This document shows, in pieces, positions 1 to 12,244 of a DNA stretch of 64,000 nucleotides. The stretch spans positions 4,167,001-4,231,000 of the forward strand of contig JBBBDQ010000310.1 in NCBI GenBank assembly GCA_037127315.1, given 5' to 3'. The stretch is from Ascarosepion bandense (taxonomy: Eukaryota; Mollusca; Cephalopoda; Sepiida; Sepiidae). Position 1 is the first letter of the stretch, and each line of letters begins with the position of its first letter. Made by a program: the position numbers and the translations under genes. The notes beneath the pieces were generated by a model. It was not told where the DNA came from. It saw only the letters and a list, made by a program, of their open reading frames with translations, and searched no databases.

Positions 1-1079
1 GATTTCACTGACTGCTTGTTAGTGATCATATGAACATCCGAGTGCAGTGCATAATAACTGGAGAAAAGGAAGGAAAGTTTATCCAACTTGTTTTGTTGGC
101 CTTTGATGGGAAAATAGCATAGCAGTCTATGTCTGTATGCTGTACAGGAGTTACAATAATAAGCTCTATGCAATATTTGTGTACTGTATCTATTTTTTCC
201 CCACACATCATCAGTTGCAGCAAGATTCTTGTCACTTTCCTAAACAAGGAGCGCCATCTATAAGTTCTACCTCTTGTGTTGAGTTTCTGTTTTAAGGCTA
301 TTAGAAACTGAGATAATGTTGCTTTGAAGTTGGATCATGGATACTCAGTCTGATAGTGTTTCATGAAATCCATTTGCTAGTCATTTAATGCTTTTATCAA
401 ATAATTTTGCTAAGGAAGATTATGCTAAATTTTACACTTTACAGTAATAATCTTATATGAGAAAGAGAAGTGTGCACACATGATTAGCTAAGTCTTTTGC
501 TTTAACATATTTTCCAGTCTATATGATAGAATTTTCTGAAAGTTTTGCTTGTTTGTTTTAAAAGTAAACTCTGCAGCTATGATAATAAAAACATTCCAAA
601 GCACATTTAAGAAGTTTTTTCCCTGGCTGTCTTTTACTATTTCATCTTGATAATAAAATGCAAGGGAAACATGGGCCACAGATTGTAGAACAACCAACTA
701 ATCTTTTCTCAACCTTTATACAATCTATGACCAGTGTTTTATTATCAAAGCAAAACATGTTGTCCATTATTTTAATAAACCTAAACAAGTTACTCTACTC
801 TCAGATATAAGATTCTAAGATATTTTCAAATAAATTAAATTATGTGCAATTAGTTAATTTAGAGATTTAATGTTTAATCAGAAGAAAATTTTATAGAGAC
901 TTTTATTGGGAATGAATGCTAATAGTCTTCCTATAATGATGATGATGATGATATTGTTTACTTCCAGAACTTACAGAGTCACATCTCTCTTGTATAAAAT
1001 AAATACATTGTGAGACAATTTCATGGAGTCACATAGACTTCAAAACAGAATGACAGAATCATAATCTACTTATAATGTG
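1..1079. other. AT-rich DNA, no recognised feature
   Basis: Open frames are short and of low-complexity composition. I see no family motif, tRNA-like box or inverted repeat. A short ATG/GAT trinucleotide run lies near 937-952. Confidence 0.5.
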
Positions 1080-1275
1080 CGTCTGAATTTCTGGAATAAG
1101 TTTTCATTATTTACACTATTTACAAGTGAACTATTGTTCTCATCTTTGTTATTATCACAACATTTCAGCTGTTGTGCCCTCTGGCTATCATTTGTTAATC
1201 TGGAGGGCACAATAACTAAAATGTTGTGAGAACAACAATAAAGATGAGATCAATAGTCTGCATGTAAATAATACT
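1080..1275. repeat. Inverted pair of SINE-B tails (hairpin)
   Basis: Two copies of the same SINE tail face in opposite directions. The left arm is about 1106-1184 and the right arm about 1200-1272, with a loop of roughly 15 bases. Shared words include gttgtgccctctgg on the left against ctggagggcacaat on the right, and the end motif ttatttacactatttac. The same tail recurs at 23.6, 24.8, 25.6, 29.3 and 29.7 kb, so this is a member of that family (called SINE-B here). No tRNA-like head is present on either side, so both copies are 5'-truncated. Confidence 0.75.
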
Positions 1276-1889
1276 CAAATTACTTTTAAACACAAAAATG
1301 GCTCATGGATTGGTACAAAAAAATGCAGAGATTGTTTTTTTTTATAATTTAATAAATGAGCCAATTTAAAGAATTTATGAGCCAATTTGATGTGAATGAA
1401 ACATTCAAAATCAATTTAAAAAGGTTTGCATCTGGAAGCCTTTTAAAAAGAAATAACATAAGCAAAGTTAAGCAACGTTTGTTACATTTCCACAGGAATG
1501 AACATCACTTAGCATGTTGACCTAGTCAAGCCAGTCAAAACATTTTCCTCACAGCTATAGGTTAAACAACACGAGGTGGGGCTGAACTCTCTAGCCTTGA
1601 ATGGCAGTCAGTTTAGGAGAATGACCAATCTGAATTTAAAATTATGGAAAATGGAATGTGAAAACACTTGACTATCTTTCTAAATAAGTCCTAACAATTC
1701 ACTGATAATATAAAATCATAAAGAAGCTGTTTCATAATTTCTTGCTAATTATCAATAAAATAATATTTTAATAAAAAATATACCCCCACTGCAAAAAAAT
1801 AACATACCAACTTTAAACATGATAATATTCATAAGTAAATGCACAAATTTCTATATACAAAACTGTGAGAAAATAGATCTCACTATAAT
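1276..1889. other. AT-rich DNA, no recognised feature
   Basis: Nothing recognised in this stretch, which separates the SINE-tail hairpin from the LINE remnant. Confidence 0.45.
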
Positions 1890-2300
1890 TTGTTCTTTTC
1901 TCTCTCTCTCTCTTTTTCTATGTGCTTTGTCTCATCAGGGCATCAGTGAATGTAGCTCTCTACAGTTTCCTGCATTGTTTCTCACAGCAATACTTTCTAC
2001 TTTATGATTTAATTTTTCTTTGTGGTGATTATGGTTTCATTCATTTGCTCAAACTTTTCAGTTTACTTGCTGCTTTCCACAGTTTATTTTGTCTTTGATG
2101 TAATCAGGGAGTGTTAAATTCTCCAAATCTTCTTTCTTTATTATGAGTCCTAAACATTCACCTGTCCTTTTCTGATTATTATCATCAATATCTTTGTATT
2201 TTCTATCCTCAGAATTTGCTTGTTTTTCATATGCTCCATCCATGGTATTCTCAACAGTCATTTGTAAAACCACATCTTGGTTGTCTTGTCTTGTACCATA
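1890..2300 (-). mobile_element. RTE-like LINE remnant (LINE-1 family of this window), RT C-terminal region
   Basis: Reading the minus strand, the translation at about 2273-2058 contains IIKKEDLENLTLPDYI. This is a decayed version of the IMRKEDLENLT block that recurs in the better copies at 16.9-17.5 and 34.4-35.0 kb. Upstream in the same orientation, about 2273-2230 gives a degraded counterpart of the conserved block just before it. About 1990-1920 resembles the terminal 'KLWRAMIA' segment. The reading frame is broken and a CT-rich run interrupts it near 1898-1914. It is a non-functional, 5'-truncated copy. Confidence 0.6.
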
Positions 2301-3589
2301 GCAGACAATTCTATAGTTCCTTACTAAGTTTTTGAAAAGTATATTTTATTGTTCATATGCACCTTCAAATGTCCATTGTCTACTAGGCAGTTAAATTTCT
2401 ACACTTTGTTTACTTTTGACATCGCCTTTGTATAACACATATTTTGTGCTGACCTTTTTGCTCAACTATGCTTCATTAGAGTTTATTTGTTTTCTTCTGG
2501 TATTATTAACATTATATTTTTGAAATAATGGATCATTATGATGTTTTTATTTTAAGATAAGCATTTTTGTATTTGCAGTTTACTGATAGCTAAAATGAAT
2601 ATCCCTTTTTTTATGACATTTTAAATTACTAAATGTAACAATATGACCTTGATCAACAGCAGAAACAAGTAACTTTCTTTTAAATCAGAATCAAATTGAT
2701 ATGTTTTGACTGAGAATTTTTGCACCATGTAGGATTTTTATTGCAACTTATCTTTTCATGACTTGACCTTTGAATATCTCAGCTAATTAATAGTTTATGG
2801 AATTTGAGGTTATTTAAAAGTAGAATAAATAATTATATCAAAATAAGTTTTTTGAATCAGGATATATTTTAAATGGAAATTTTATTATTATCATAAAATT
2901 TTTTATTTTATGAATTTCCATGAAGAAGTGAAATTAGCGGTTTCTTTATGAGGAAACATTCAGCCTTCATCTACTAAAGAGCTAGCATTAATGTCAATTG
3001 AAATTTACAAAATCTTCCTCTGAAAACAGTTTTTTCAGGAACTTAGACTTCATGAGTTCAGTTATTGTTCTTTCTGGGATTGATAGGAGTTTCTTTCCAA
3101 ACCTTTTGTTTGAAGTAGTGTGGAAAATCAATATCCTGATAATATCATTACTTTCCCTTTTAGTTATATGTACTACCATTTTTGTTGTTGCTGTTGAAAA
3201 ATTTAAGTATTATGATATTTGTTATTTTTGTTCTGCATTATTGATAAAATCATATGATTTGGAAAGCTAGAATTATGCTGAAACATTTATTCTAATTGCA
3301 GTGAAAGGATTTTTTTTTTTATAAAAATGGTATCCTTATTAACATATTTGATGTAAAAGTATTTAGTATTTTATTAATAACTTTATATAACAATTCTGTA
3401 AACTTCTAAAATTCAATAACTTCATGTCATGGAAATTAATCCTCATCTCTTAGTTGTTTGGCTGATTATCCCAACTCCACCAGGTGTAAATTTTATATTT
3501 AGCGAATAATCTTGATTATTTAAGCACATATACGCAAAATGACAATAGAAACTAAGTGAAAATGCTATGTTAGTTGACTGTATTATGCA
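2301..3589. other. AT-rich DNA, no recognised feature
   Basis: Overlapping 60- to 90-codon open frames occur on both strands around 2994-3270. Neither shows a motif I recognise, and the opposing frames suggest chance or an old repeat rather than a gene. Confidence 0.4.
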
Positions 3590-4095
3590 AGACATTTTTT
3601 CTCTCCAGAATATCTATAAGTCTACCATTCACCCATGCATAAAATATTGCTACCAAATATAGACTGGTGCTCCTGCTAATTATTTTGAGCTCCTTGATAA
3701 AATCCAAAAAAGAATTAATATTATTGGTCCTCATCTGGTGGCTTAGTTTCAGTCACTTACCACCACCATAAGGTTGCCTCCCTGTGCCTTTTCTATAAAT
3801 ACTTACATTGTAACTGTTTGAATAAGCTCTTTATTGTGGTACCTGGACTTTTTGAATTTAAGCCCAGTACTAAACTGACATTGAAATCTCATCAATTTAC
3901 AGTTGAGTTGGCTAGATGTAACAGTTTCTTTTCTCACACTTCTTGCTTGTGCAACTCTCTTCCAGCTCAATGCTTTCCAGCTAAGTTTTAATGTTTATTA
4001 ATGTTTTTGCTCTTAATTCTTCCACACCCTGTAACCCCTTGTGTCTTAATGGTTTTACTGCTTTGCATGGAGTGATACTGATAAAAAAAAAAAAT
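3590..4095 (+). mobile_element. CR1/Jockey-like LINE 3' end (LINE-2 family of this window)
   Basis: This is the C-terminal reverse transcriptase region and 3' end of the LINE that also starts at the right edge of the window. Shared features are 'IYKSTI.PCI.YCY', a 'GAPANYFELLDKIQKRI' segment and, near 3925-3985, CNSFFSHT followed by CNSLPAQCFPAK. A run of A (about 4081-4093) is consistent with the LINE 3' terminus. Stops and frame changes make it dead. The clade (CR1/Jockey group) is inferred from the motif order, not from a search. Confidence 0.75.
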
Positions 4096-5179
4096 TAAAT
4101 ATTAAATAAAATCTCTTCAACAAGAGATATTTTAAAGTACTATTTCAACTATTGGTAAGGTTCTAAAAGTCTCCTTGTTTATTTTATAAAATTTATTATA
4201 CTAATTTTTAACCTAAAAATCAAAGCAGAGATGTTTTCAAGCTCTTATTCTGCATTTTTGTAGTAATTTTTGATTTAGTCATTCACAGAGAATGGATTTA
4301 TCATAGAATTTCAACTATTGGCCAAATTATCAATCTTTCAATTGATAAAAGTATTCTCTTCTCTATAATAATTAATCTGAAATTTTCATGCTATCATTAG
4401 CAGAAGAAATGAAAAGAAAACGTTATTAAGATTGATTTAATGCAAATATCTGTGTTATGTTATTCCACTGGAAACATTGAGGATTCACTATAAGTCATAA
4501 CTGTATATGATTTTTTCAAGAAATGCATTGTAATAGATTTTCCAAAGAGCACTCAAGTATGACATAATTATCGTATATAGCAAATTATGTGCACTAAGAA
4601 AACATCATAAATGGTTAATGAAGAAAATAGACTCTTGAAATGTTGGTGATAATCTCTAGATTAATCTTCAAGTAAAAACACATTAACAGTTCAGCCAGTC
4701 ACAAGTGAAATTTTCAAGATTTTCATCTCCACCAAAAATTTAATTTTTGAACATAAAGAAGCATTTTGTAGACAATACCAAATTGGCAGATATACAGAGA
4801 AAGTGAAAAAAAAAACATAATCTAACCCTGCAATATTGCAAACAGTGAACTGATTCAATTTTTACTTTATTCTTTGTACATTATCTTTTACTAAATACAA
4901 GGCTACAACTAACCTACATAAATCTAATTTATATTTAAGAGAACTCAGATGCTATAATTCCTTCTCATGGATGTTGTAAGTTTATTTCCTTTAGCTAAAA
5001 ACTCAGCCGATGAAAGCACAACAGGCATTCAGTTTCCTCACACAGTGTACATCTTTTGTATTACAAGATTAGAGTTTATATGGACACATTTTTTCTAGCC
5101 AAGTAAATACTGAGTTAAGAGATTTCAAAACTATGTTCACCCAATAATATTCATTTACTTAAGCAAATCATCCCATCTT
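4096..5179. other. AT-rich DNA, no recognised feature
   Basis: No coding motif, tRNA-like box or repeat was recognised. Confidence 0.45.
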
Positions 5180-6770
5180 GAAGTAAGCACTGACACTGGA
5201 AAGACTAATCATGAAGTAGGAAGATGTGAAAAATATTGAGAAATTTGAATAACAACAAAAATTAAAAGAATAATGTAAAGAGAGTAGATGATGGGAACGA
5301 AAGATAAAGAGTATAAAGAGGATGGTGAAAGTGAAAGAGGAAAAATAAAATTTTAGTCATTACAAAAGATTAGAAGTAAACATTGGTGTGGAAAAAAACG
5401 AATAAAAGCAAGATCCTGAACAAATGAAGAGGTGTAGGTAGAGGAACAAAGTAATTATCGAAGAGGGGACTAAAAAAACACAGGGTTTATTAGAATGAAA
5501 TGAAGAAGTGAATAATAATATAATTAAAGAAACAAAACAAAAACAAAAAGGGTTTGGAAACAATTACAAAACTAGAAAAACACATGAATAAGGTTGGGCA
5601 AGCCCCACCTGATTCTATCACGCCTACAAAAAGTAAATAAATAAAAGAAAATTTTTGAAAAAAAAAATGAAAGAATCAAAGGAACAAAGGCAAAATGCAA
5701 AAATAAAATAAAGCCTCAAGAAATGGATAAATCAATAGAATTCTAAACCAATCACTCAATTTGATGTGTCATGCTTTGGTACTAGCTCTCCTGCAAGCCA
5801 AAATTTCACTTATGGCTCTGATTGAGGAATTACTCTGTGTTTCAGTCAACAGAGAATTAAGTTCAATTGGTGTGCCAGAAAGGAGAAGAAAAAAAGGGAC
5901 AGAAATAAAAGATATAAAGTCATTAGAAGGAAGATAAGAAAAAAGTATATTGAAAAGATATAGGAAAGAGTTAAGAGAAAAAAGAAAAAAAAAAGCTAAG
6001 TATCAGGTTGAAGTTGTAGTTATAATTTTAACAAAAGGAATAGAGGAGAAGTAGTAGTAAAACCAGGAGAAGTATGAAGAGTAAGACTAGAGAAAGGTTT
6101 GAGTTTAAAGGTTTCATTGGAATAATGAGAAAGTTAGAGGGAAGAGGGGATAAACCAATAGAATAGGTACAGGGAATAAAACAGGTGGAGAACGATGTTC
6201 TTGGAGAAGAGAAAAGCTTAAAAAGAAGCCGTTTAAGAAAAGAAGCAGAGAGAATAGCAAAAAAAAAAATATAGGATAAGGATAATACAAGTTAGAATTT
6301 ACTAAGTTTCCTTGTGATATGTAACATAGATAGAACATTAGCATTTTGAAGTGAAAAAGAAACAGTGAGTTCATGCCTTGTAAAAGACATTATTAAAGAA
6401 TGGCATAAGTAGCCATCAAATGGAATTTCAAAAAATTCTATTTGTTATTTATTTATTCAAATTTACCATTTTATATTAATAATGGATTAATCGTGGTTGG
6501 TGGAAAAGAAAGTTGCTAGGTTAGCACTTAGGCAAATTATTCTTTTGTAAGTAGTGCTTAAATGGTACTCATTGTAAAGAAGAAGTTTTTACAACCATTG
6601 TTAGCCTTGACAGGGAACCTTTTAATCATAGTTATACTGATAATGGATTTAAAATAAAAGTTGAGAAAAGAAGAGAGAAAAGAGATAAGATGGAGGAGGT
6701 AAAAGAAAAAAAATAAGATTGGGGGTGGAAGCTAGTCGTTGGGGTGAATGAGAAGGAAGATAAGGAAATC
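5180..6770. repeat. Purine-rich strand-asymmetric tract
   Basis: The plus strand is strongly biased to A and G over about 1.5 kb, with many gaa/gga/aga runs (for example 5210-5360, 5880-6060 and 6655-6770). A more mixed segment at about 5740-5880 breaks the bias. The open frames on the minus strand here are phenylalanine, leucine and serine runs that come from this composition, and are not genes. Confidence 0.6.
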
Positions 6771-7904
6771 AATGTGACAATTTGCTACAGTAACAACAAA
6801 CGCAAAGCAGCACAACTTAATTAGCAGCCATTGAAAAGCTTAAATGAGATTTGACTTACTTTTAATTAGTCTTTGTTTTTATTATTTGTAATTCATTATC
6901 AAATTTACTTAATCATTTCTTGTTTTTATTCTGAACAAATGAAAAAGGAAGATTGTTCCAAAATTCATTTGTTTGCATTTTAGCAAGTGAATTTTCAGAT
7001 GAGCAACAAGCATCCCCTGTGGTTAACTGAAAGTTCTTTCCTATGATGTCATTCTTCACTTCTGAAGAATGATGTATTAACATTTATGGAATTTTAATTG
7101 AAGGAGAATTTTTCAGGATCAAATGTATTCTTTATAAGAAACAAGACTATGCATGCAATTACAAATGATGAGACAGACTATAAGGAAGGTTAGTTTCATT
7201 CCATGGACATGGCTATAATAGCTACCACTAGAATTTGAACATTGTTCACTGATACCAATTTATACTCTTTGCTATAAAATTAGCACAGACACCTAATATT
7301 AAAATAATCAGAATAAAGTAATAAAATCATAGAGCCAAAGGTTTTTTTTACCAAAAACTCCTGAAGACTGACAATATTAGAAAAAAAGTTTATTTCATTG
7401 ATGAGACTATATAAATTTTACTCATGTTTTTTGCAGGATGCTATGGGAAATATAAGAATAGATAATAAGGTTATGATTATTAAAATTCCATGACTAATTT
7501 GCAAATACTCCTTTTATTAAGTTACATTCAATTTATAGCTAAATTCAACATATAACAGATTTTTCCTTAAAATCTGCTTTAAAAGTCAACCTCTACATTA
7601 TAACAGGATAAAATAATTGATACTCACACATTTCTCTTTGCTAGAATGGCCTCCAGCTGGCCTCAGAATTAAATATAATATGTGGACAATATGGCAGAGA
7701 GTAAGTTAGATAACATAAAATGTTTAGAAAAATTCTGATCCTCATTTATTTACTCAACATATATTTGATTTAGATGTGGTCTTACCACTTGTAATTTTAT
7801 AATTCATTAAAACTTTCTCTGTATATCCTATTTTCATTTGTAATTAGTTAGATTTTGATATCAGAATACATATCAACCATATTTTTATTCTTCTTTTTAA
7901 TCAT
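6771..7904. other. AT-rich DNA, no recognised feature
   Basis: Nothing recognised. Confidence 0.45.
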
Positions 7905-8450
7905 TTCACTCCCAAGCAAGTTGGGAATGCCACTAATGTGCAAGGGGTTACAGTGAGAGAAAAGACTGGGTACAGGGAGTATTGAAGAAAGGATAAAAAA
8001 TGAACAGGACTCAAGAAGATAGAAGATGGCAATTGACATTGTATTTAAATTTTAGAGATTGTAGCTATCAGGGAAGCAAGTAAATGAAAAGGAGTTCCAC
8101 AGGCAGGAAGTGTTAGAAAAGAAACTGTTGGAGTAGAAGTGGTAGTTACATTTAACTATTTCAGTGGTAAAAGGATGGGGTTTAGATGTCAATCTAGTAC
8201 CACACTTAAATTAATGTGAATGGACACCAGGGAAAAAAGCTCATCAAAGCAGTTGCCATAAAAATATTTGTAGAACAAACAGAAAGCACATCATGACAGT
8301 GAGAAAATGGCTGAAGTCAAGATGCCAGGTCAGGATTGATTACATTGCAGATCCTTCTTTGGATTTTGTTGAGAACCTTAAAATGAATAGCAGGAGCACC
8401 TGACCAGATATGACAAAGAATTCAATGCATGGACAAATGGTAAAACAAAG
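7905..8450 (-). mobile_element. CR1/Jockey-like LINE fragment (LINE-2 relative), RT C-terminus to 3' end
   Basis: On the minus strand, reading from 8440 downward, the translation gives 'CPCIE..VISGQVLLL', a decayed 'PCIEYCCHIWSGAPA' block. Then follow 'LNKIQRRICNVINPDLA', 'FYKYFYGNCFDEL' and finally a 'FFSNTSCLWNSF' block near 8130-8090. The same order is seen in the copies at 3.6 kb and 63.5 kb. Several frame changes show it is inactive. The last 250 bases match 10245-10530 in the same orientation. Confidence 0.7.
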
Positions 8451-8477
8451 AACTTGCTATTATTTTAATATGAATTT

Positions 8478-8640
8478 GGATCTGCAGTTGATGTAATGGT
8501 TAGCATCTTAGAACAAGAATTGAGGAGCTGAGTTTAAATTCTAGTCAAGTATATTCTCACTTTTGCAAAAATACCCTTGAAAAAGATATGAATCCATTTT
8601 TTTTCTCCCCAGGTATGGGTTAGTTCTTCTATGTGTTGTG
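8478..8640 (+). mobile_element. SINE-A fragment with tRNA-like head
   Basis: A tRNA-like A-box region (gatgtaatggttagcatctt) is followed by a B-box-like word (gagtttaaattctag). It continues into the SINE-A body, seen as a degraded 'gtattcac..gcaaatacccttggaaa' segment and 'tatgggtta'. The copy stops abruptly against the LINE fragment to its right, so it is 3'-truncated or was overrun by a nested insertion. Confidence 0.6.
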
Positions 8641-9125
8641 TGCCTTTGGGACATTCGCAATTCTTCATAATTTTTTGTCCTTTGTAGCTCTTAATAAATT
8701 TTGTATTTTTGCTATATTTCTCAAACCCTACTCTGCCATTCATCCACTCAAGCTTGTCAGGTGGGTTATGCATTTTCTTCTGTCCCTCTTGTCTCCAATC
8801 TGTCCTGTGCATATTAAATTTTACAAGCCCTCTTTCCTCATTATGTTTAAACTATCTCTTCCTGATGTTAAGCATAACTGTTTTTTTTGTTGCCATTTTC
8901 TCTAAAATTTTGTTGTTGCTCACATATTCGGTCCATGGTATTCTCAGCATCTTTCTCTAAAACCACATTTTTGTTGCTTCAAGTCTGTTCTTCATCTTTG
9001 AGAAGATTGTTCAGCATTCACTGCTATACAGAAGGGCTGTTATTATATAATATTTCAGTATTCTTTGTTTTTAACAAAATTTTTCTGTTTCTTAATACTT
9101 TGCTTAGATTTTAGAAGGCATCAGC
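8620..9125 (-). mobile_element. RTE-like LINE remnant (LINE-1), RT C-terminal region
   Basis: Minus-strand translation from about 9120 to 8620 follows the order of the other LINE-1 copies: 'KVLRNRKILLKTKN', 'LLYSSEC', a region matching 'MWFYRKMLRIPWTEYVSNN', then PPDKLEWMNGRVGF and a degraded 'RTMIANVPKGTQHI' end. Stops and frame changes separate the blocks. The element ends beside the SINE-A fragment. Confidence 0.7.
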
Positions 9126-9139
9126 AGGGTTAATTACTG

Positions 9140-9292
9140 GATTCTTCAGCTATGGTGATTTTCTAAGCACAGCTTAGATGTGGAACAAGGCTGAAAGTAT
9201 GGGACACCCAGTGAAACTCAAACTCACAACTCAATTGTAATGATTCTAACAAGACAAGCTTGCTAACCATTACACCCTTCCTCGAGGTGCCC
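9140..9292 (-). mobile_element. Short tRNA-derived SINE (SINE-E)
   Basis: Reading the minus strand from 9290, there is a tRNA-like A box (ggtgtaatggttagcaagct) and a B-box-like word (gtgagtttgagtttcac). The body ends near 'ctgtgcttagaaaatcacc'. The same sequence occurs on the plus strand at 22222-22335, so this is a dispersed family and not a tRNA gene. Confidence 0.65.
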
Positions 9293-10244
9293 CTGGGCTA
9301 TTTAGATGATTGTTGACAATTCTAGGAAGGCAACTCTGACTTCAAAACTGTATGTAGCCCTGGCAATACACTATACAGCCATAAAAAGGGTTATAAAATT
9401 CAAAACAATCTGGAGTTATTGTTGGTTTTTATCATGATACTTTGTGTCTACATATGCTTTATTTAAGTTGTTCAAATTATATCTATTTAAAAGACAGGCC
9501 CCGTTGATGTATGGGACACAAGTTCAAGTTTTGGTAGAAGCTGAGTCTTTATTTTTGATTTTGCACCATTTACTTCAACAGTTAAAGAGTAGCTGGTCAA
9601 ATAGTGAATAAACTAAGGATATTCTGATAAGCAATAAGTAAAATGAAAGAAAAAAAAACTTACAAAATAATGCAGGTGAGCTCTTTTATTATTTAGTTTC
9701 AATTTCAAAAAGCTAACATCTTTTTATTTGAGAGTAAACTCCAAAGAACAAATTATTGATAATCAATATACGGTTAACAAGCAAAAATATCTTGATCATT
9801 TGATTATTTTAATTTTTTTTAATATCAGCCTCTTTACCATGCTAGAAAGTACTGCTGCTTTTGTTAATACTTCTATTATTCACATCAATGCCTGAACAAT
9901 ATTTATTATAAGAAGATAATATAAAAGAATGAAAATGAATTCTGGAACAATAACAAAATAAGCAAAAACTTCTGCTACTTAATGTAAAGATGTTTAAAAA
10001 CACAAAGTTATCAACATAATTAATTAAGAATCAAATTAGTTAACCTTTATGACAAAGGTCAAAGATTACACTCATTAATATTTATTATTGTTTCTTATCA
10101 TTCATGAATCATAATAAATAAATTACTGCTTGACCATACAAAGTTTTGTTTTCTTTTTAAGTACGGTAAATCATTTCTTAAAAGATTATGATTTATTTGA
10201 TGTACTGTTTTACTTTACAATTTTATTTTGCTTATTTGTATAGA
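9293..10244. other. AT-rich DNA, no recognised feature
   Basis: The first 110 bases are more complex in composition and may be the far part of the adjoining SINE. The remainder is AT-rich with no recognised element. Confidence 0.4.
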
Positions 10245-10530
10245 CACCACTGGTGCTGAGAGGGTTACAGTAAGAAAAAAAAACAAGGTACAGGGGATGT
10301 CAAAGAAAAGAAATGGATGGGAATCAAGTAGGTAAGAGATGGCAACTGATGTATAAGTTAAACTTTTGGAGATTGTAGCTATTAGGGAAGCAAGGAAATG
10401 GTAGGGAGTTCTACAAATGAAGAGTGTGAGAAAAGAAACTGTTAGAGTTGTAGAGGCAGTTGTATTTAACTATTTTGACGGTTAAATGGGTGTGACCCAG
10501 ATGCCAATCTAGTAGCATGAGTATATAAGT
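10245..10530 (-). mobile_element. LINE-2-like 3' end fragment
   Basis: The copy is clearly homologous to 7905-8200 in the same orientation. Minus-strand translation near 10470-10400 gives 'NCLYNSNSFFSHTLHL.NSLPFPCFPNSYNL', the decayed 'RT..LWNSLP' block typical of CR1/Jockey-group LINE C-termini. Only the 3' end is present, the usual outcome of 5'-truncated retrotransposition. Confidence 0.7.
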
Positions 10531-11007
10531 ACATGGTATATAAGTACCTGTCTACAATATATTTCACAGGAACACATAAGGATATGGATTAGTATACTTA
10601 ATTTATAGAGATATGAACTTTTAAAAACCTAAAACATTACTGACTTATGTACAAATATACAAGCACAACAGTATCATGAATAAATAAATGTTTTAAAATG
10701 TGTACATAAAAATATAGCCTCATATAAAATAAATATCTCATATTATATAGATATAGTGAAAAGGGGTTAGTAGATGGCTAGGTAAATACCGAATTTGGTA
10801 TAACATACTATACATTTAAACATATATAAGAAATGATTTTACTGTAAAAGCATAGCAGCAATTTAATGCATGTACGTTCTCAGAGGAACATTCAAAGCAA
10901 ATGTTTAATATTCAATATTGATACAGATAGAGCAAGAAAGAGAGAAATACATTGGCTTATATTTGCATAAATATATTCTCTAGACACTTATGCAACAAGA
11001 CTATAGC
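10531..11007. other. AT-rich DNA, no recognised feature
   Basis: Contains repeated 'atataagtac' words near 10525-10550 but no recognised gene or element. Confidence 0.4.
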
Positions 11008-12220
11008 ACATCACTCAATAAGTCCTGGGCCTGACATATAGATGGCACCATTAAGTAATAAAAAATCCATATGATTTTTATGAAGTACTAACCTTCAAAT
11101 GGCATGTGACAAAATTTGGGCCCAATCAGATTATTAGTTCATAGATTACAGTTTTTTAAGTGAAGCTACTGTTACAAATTTTCAAAACAATGGAAAAATC
11201 TGGATTTCGTGTGTTGATAAAGCATTGTTTTCTGATGTGAAAAATACTGATCAAGCAAAGAAATGGCTTGATAAGTGTAATTTAGACTCTGCTCTGTTGA
11301 AAACAATAGTTAAGAGGTGGTATGCTGAATTTAAACGTGGTCATACAGACGCAAATGATACTGAACGCTCAGGTCACCCAAAATCGGCAGTTGTCCCGGA
11401 AAACACAAAATTAATCTACAAACTCATTTTGGCTGATTGTAAATTGAAATTGCATGAGATAGCAAAGGAATTGAACATATCACAAGGCAGTGTATTCACC
11501 ATTTTGCATGAACATTTATCAATGAGAAAGCTGTGTTCAAAGTGGGTACCGCGTTTGCTCACAGTCGATCAAGAACAACAACACATCGATGACTTAGAGC
11601 ATTGTTTGCTCTGTTTTAACACAACAAGAAAAAATTTTTGCATCAATATGTGACAATGGATGAAACATGAATCCACCACTTCAGTCTGGAGTCAAATTGG
11701 CAAGCCGTCCAGAGCAACCAAAGAAGCAAACATCAGCAGGCAAAGTTTTTGCTTCCATATTTTGGGATGTGCAAGGTGTTTTGTTCATCAATTACCTTGA
11801 GAAAAGAAAAACCATCAATAGCAAATATTATATAGTATTATTGGTGCGTTTGAAAGAAATTGCCAAAAAATGACTACAAATGAAGTAATCTTTCAGTAAG
11901 ACAATACACTGTGTCACAAGTCGATCGCAATACTACATGAATTGCAATTTGAATTGCTTCCGCATCCATCCTATTTTCCAGATCTTGTCCCCAGCCTTAA
12001 AAGAATGCTCCAGGGAAAGAGATTTGGATCCAATTGAGAAGTGATATCAGAAATATTTTGAGGCCAAAGACAAATTGTTCTACAAAAAAAGCATCAAACT
12101 GTTAGAGAAGCGTTGGAATCAGTGTATCACCCTAGAAAGAGACTATGTTGATGAATAAAGTCGAATTTTGCCCATAAGTTTTTGTTTTATTAATTGAACT
12201 CAGGACTTACTGAGTGATGT
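11008..12220 (+). mobile_element. Mariner element 1, full length with terminal inverted repeats
   Basis: The left terminus (acatcactcaataagtcctg, 11008-11027) matches the reverse complement of the right terminus (12201-12220) with one mismatch in 20. A dead transposase lies between. TA dinucleotides lie at or within a few bases of both ends, as expected for Tc1/mariner insertion into TA. The length of about 1.2 kb is normal for a mariner. Confidence 0.9.
11190..12158 (+). pseudogene. Mariner transposase, DD34D type, inactivated
   Basis: The start ATG at 11190 opens 'MEKSGFRVLIKHCFL'. A frameshift near 11237 then leads to the helix-turn-helix region (AKKWLDK, RSGHPKS, LHEIAKELNISQGSV) and the KWVPRLLT linker. 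A second frameshift near 11618 precedes VTMDET, whose Asp (11659-11661) is catalytic residue 1; the next Trp codon is TGA (11668-11670). SAGKVFASIFWD and INYLEKRKTINS follow in another frame. The second catalytic Asp survives (11900-11902), although the preceding Gln is TAA. The third is lost: 'PDLVPS' joins directly to LKRMLQGKRFG, skipping the Asp-Tyr-Phe segment. It ends at TAA 12156-12158. It cannot encode active transposase. Confidence 0.9.
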
Positions 12221-12224
12221 TATA

Positions 12225-12244
12225 CATACATACATACATACATG
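12225..12244. repeat. ACAT tetranucleotide microsatellite
   Basis: Five tandem copies of acat directly beside the right end of mariner element 1. Confidence 0.8.
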
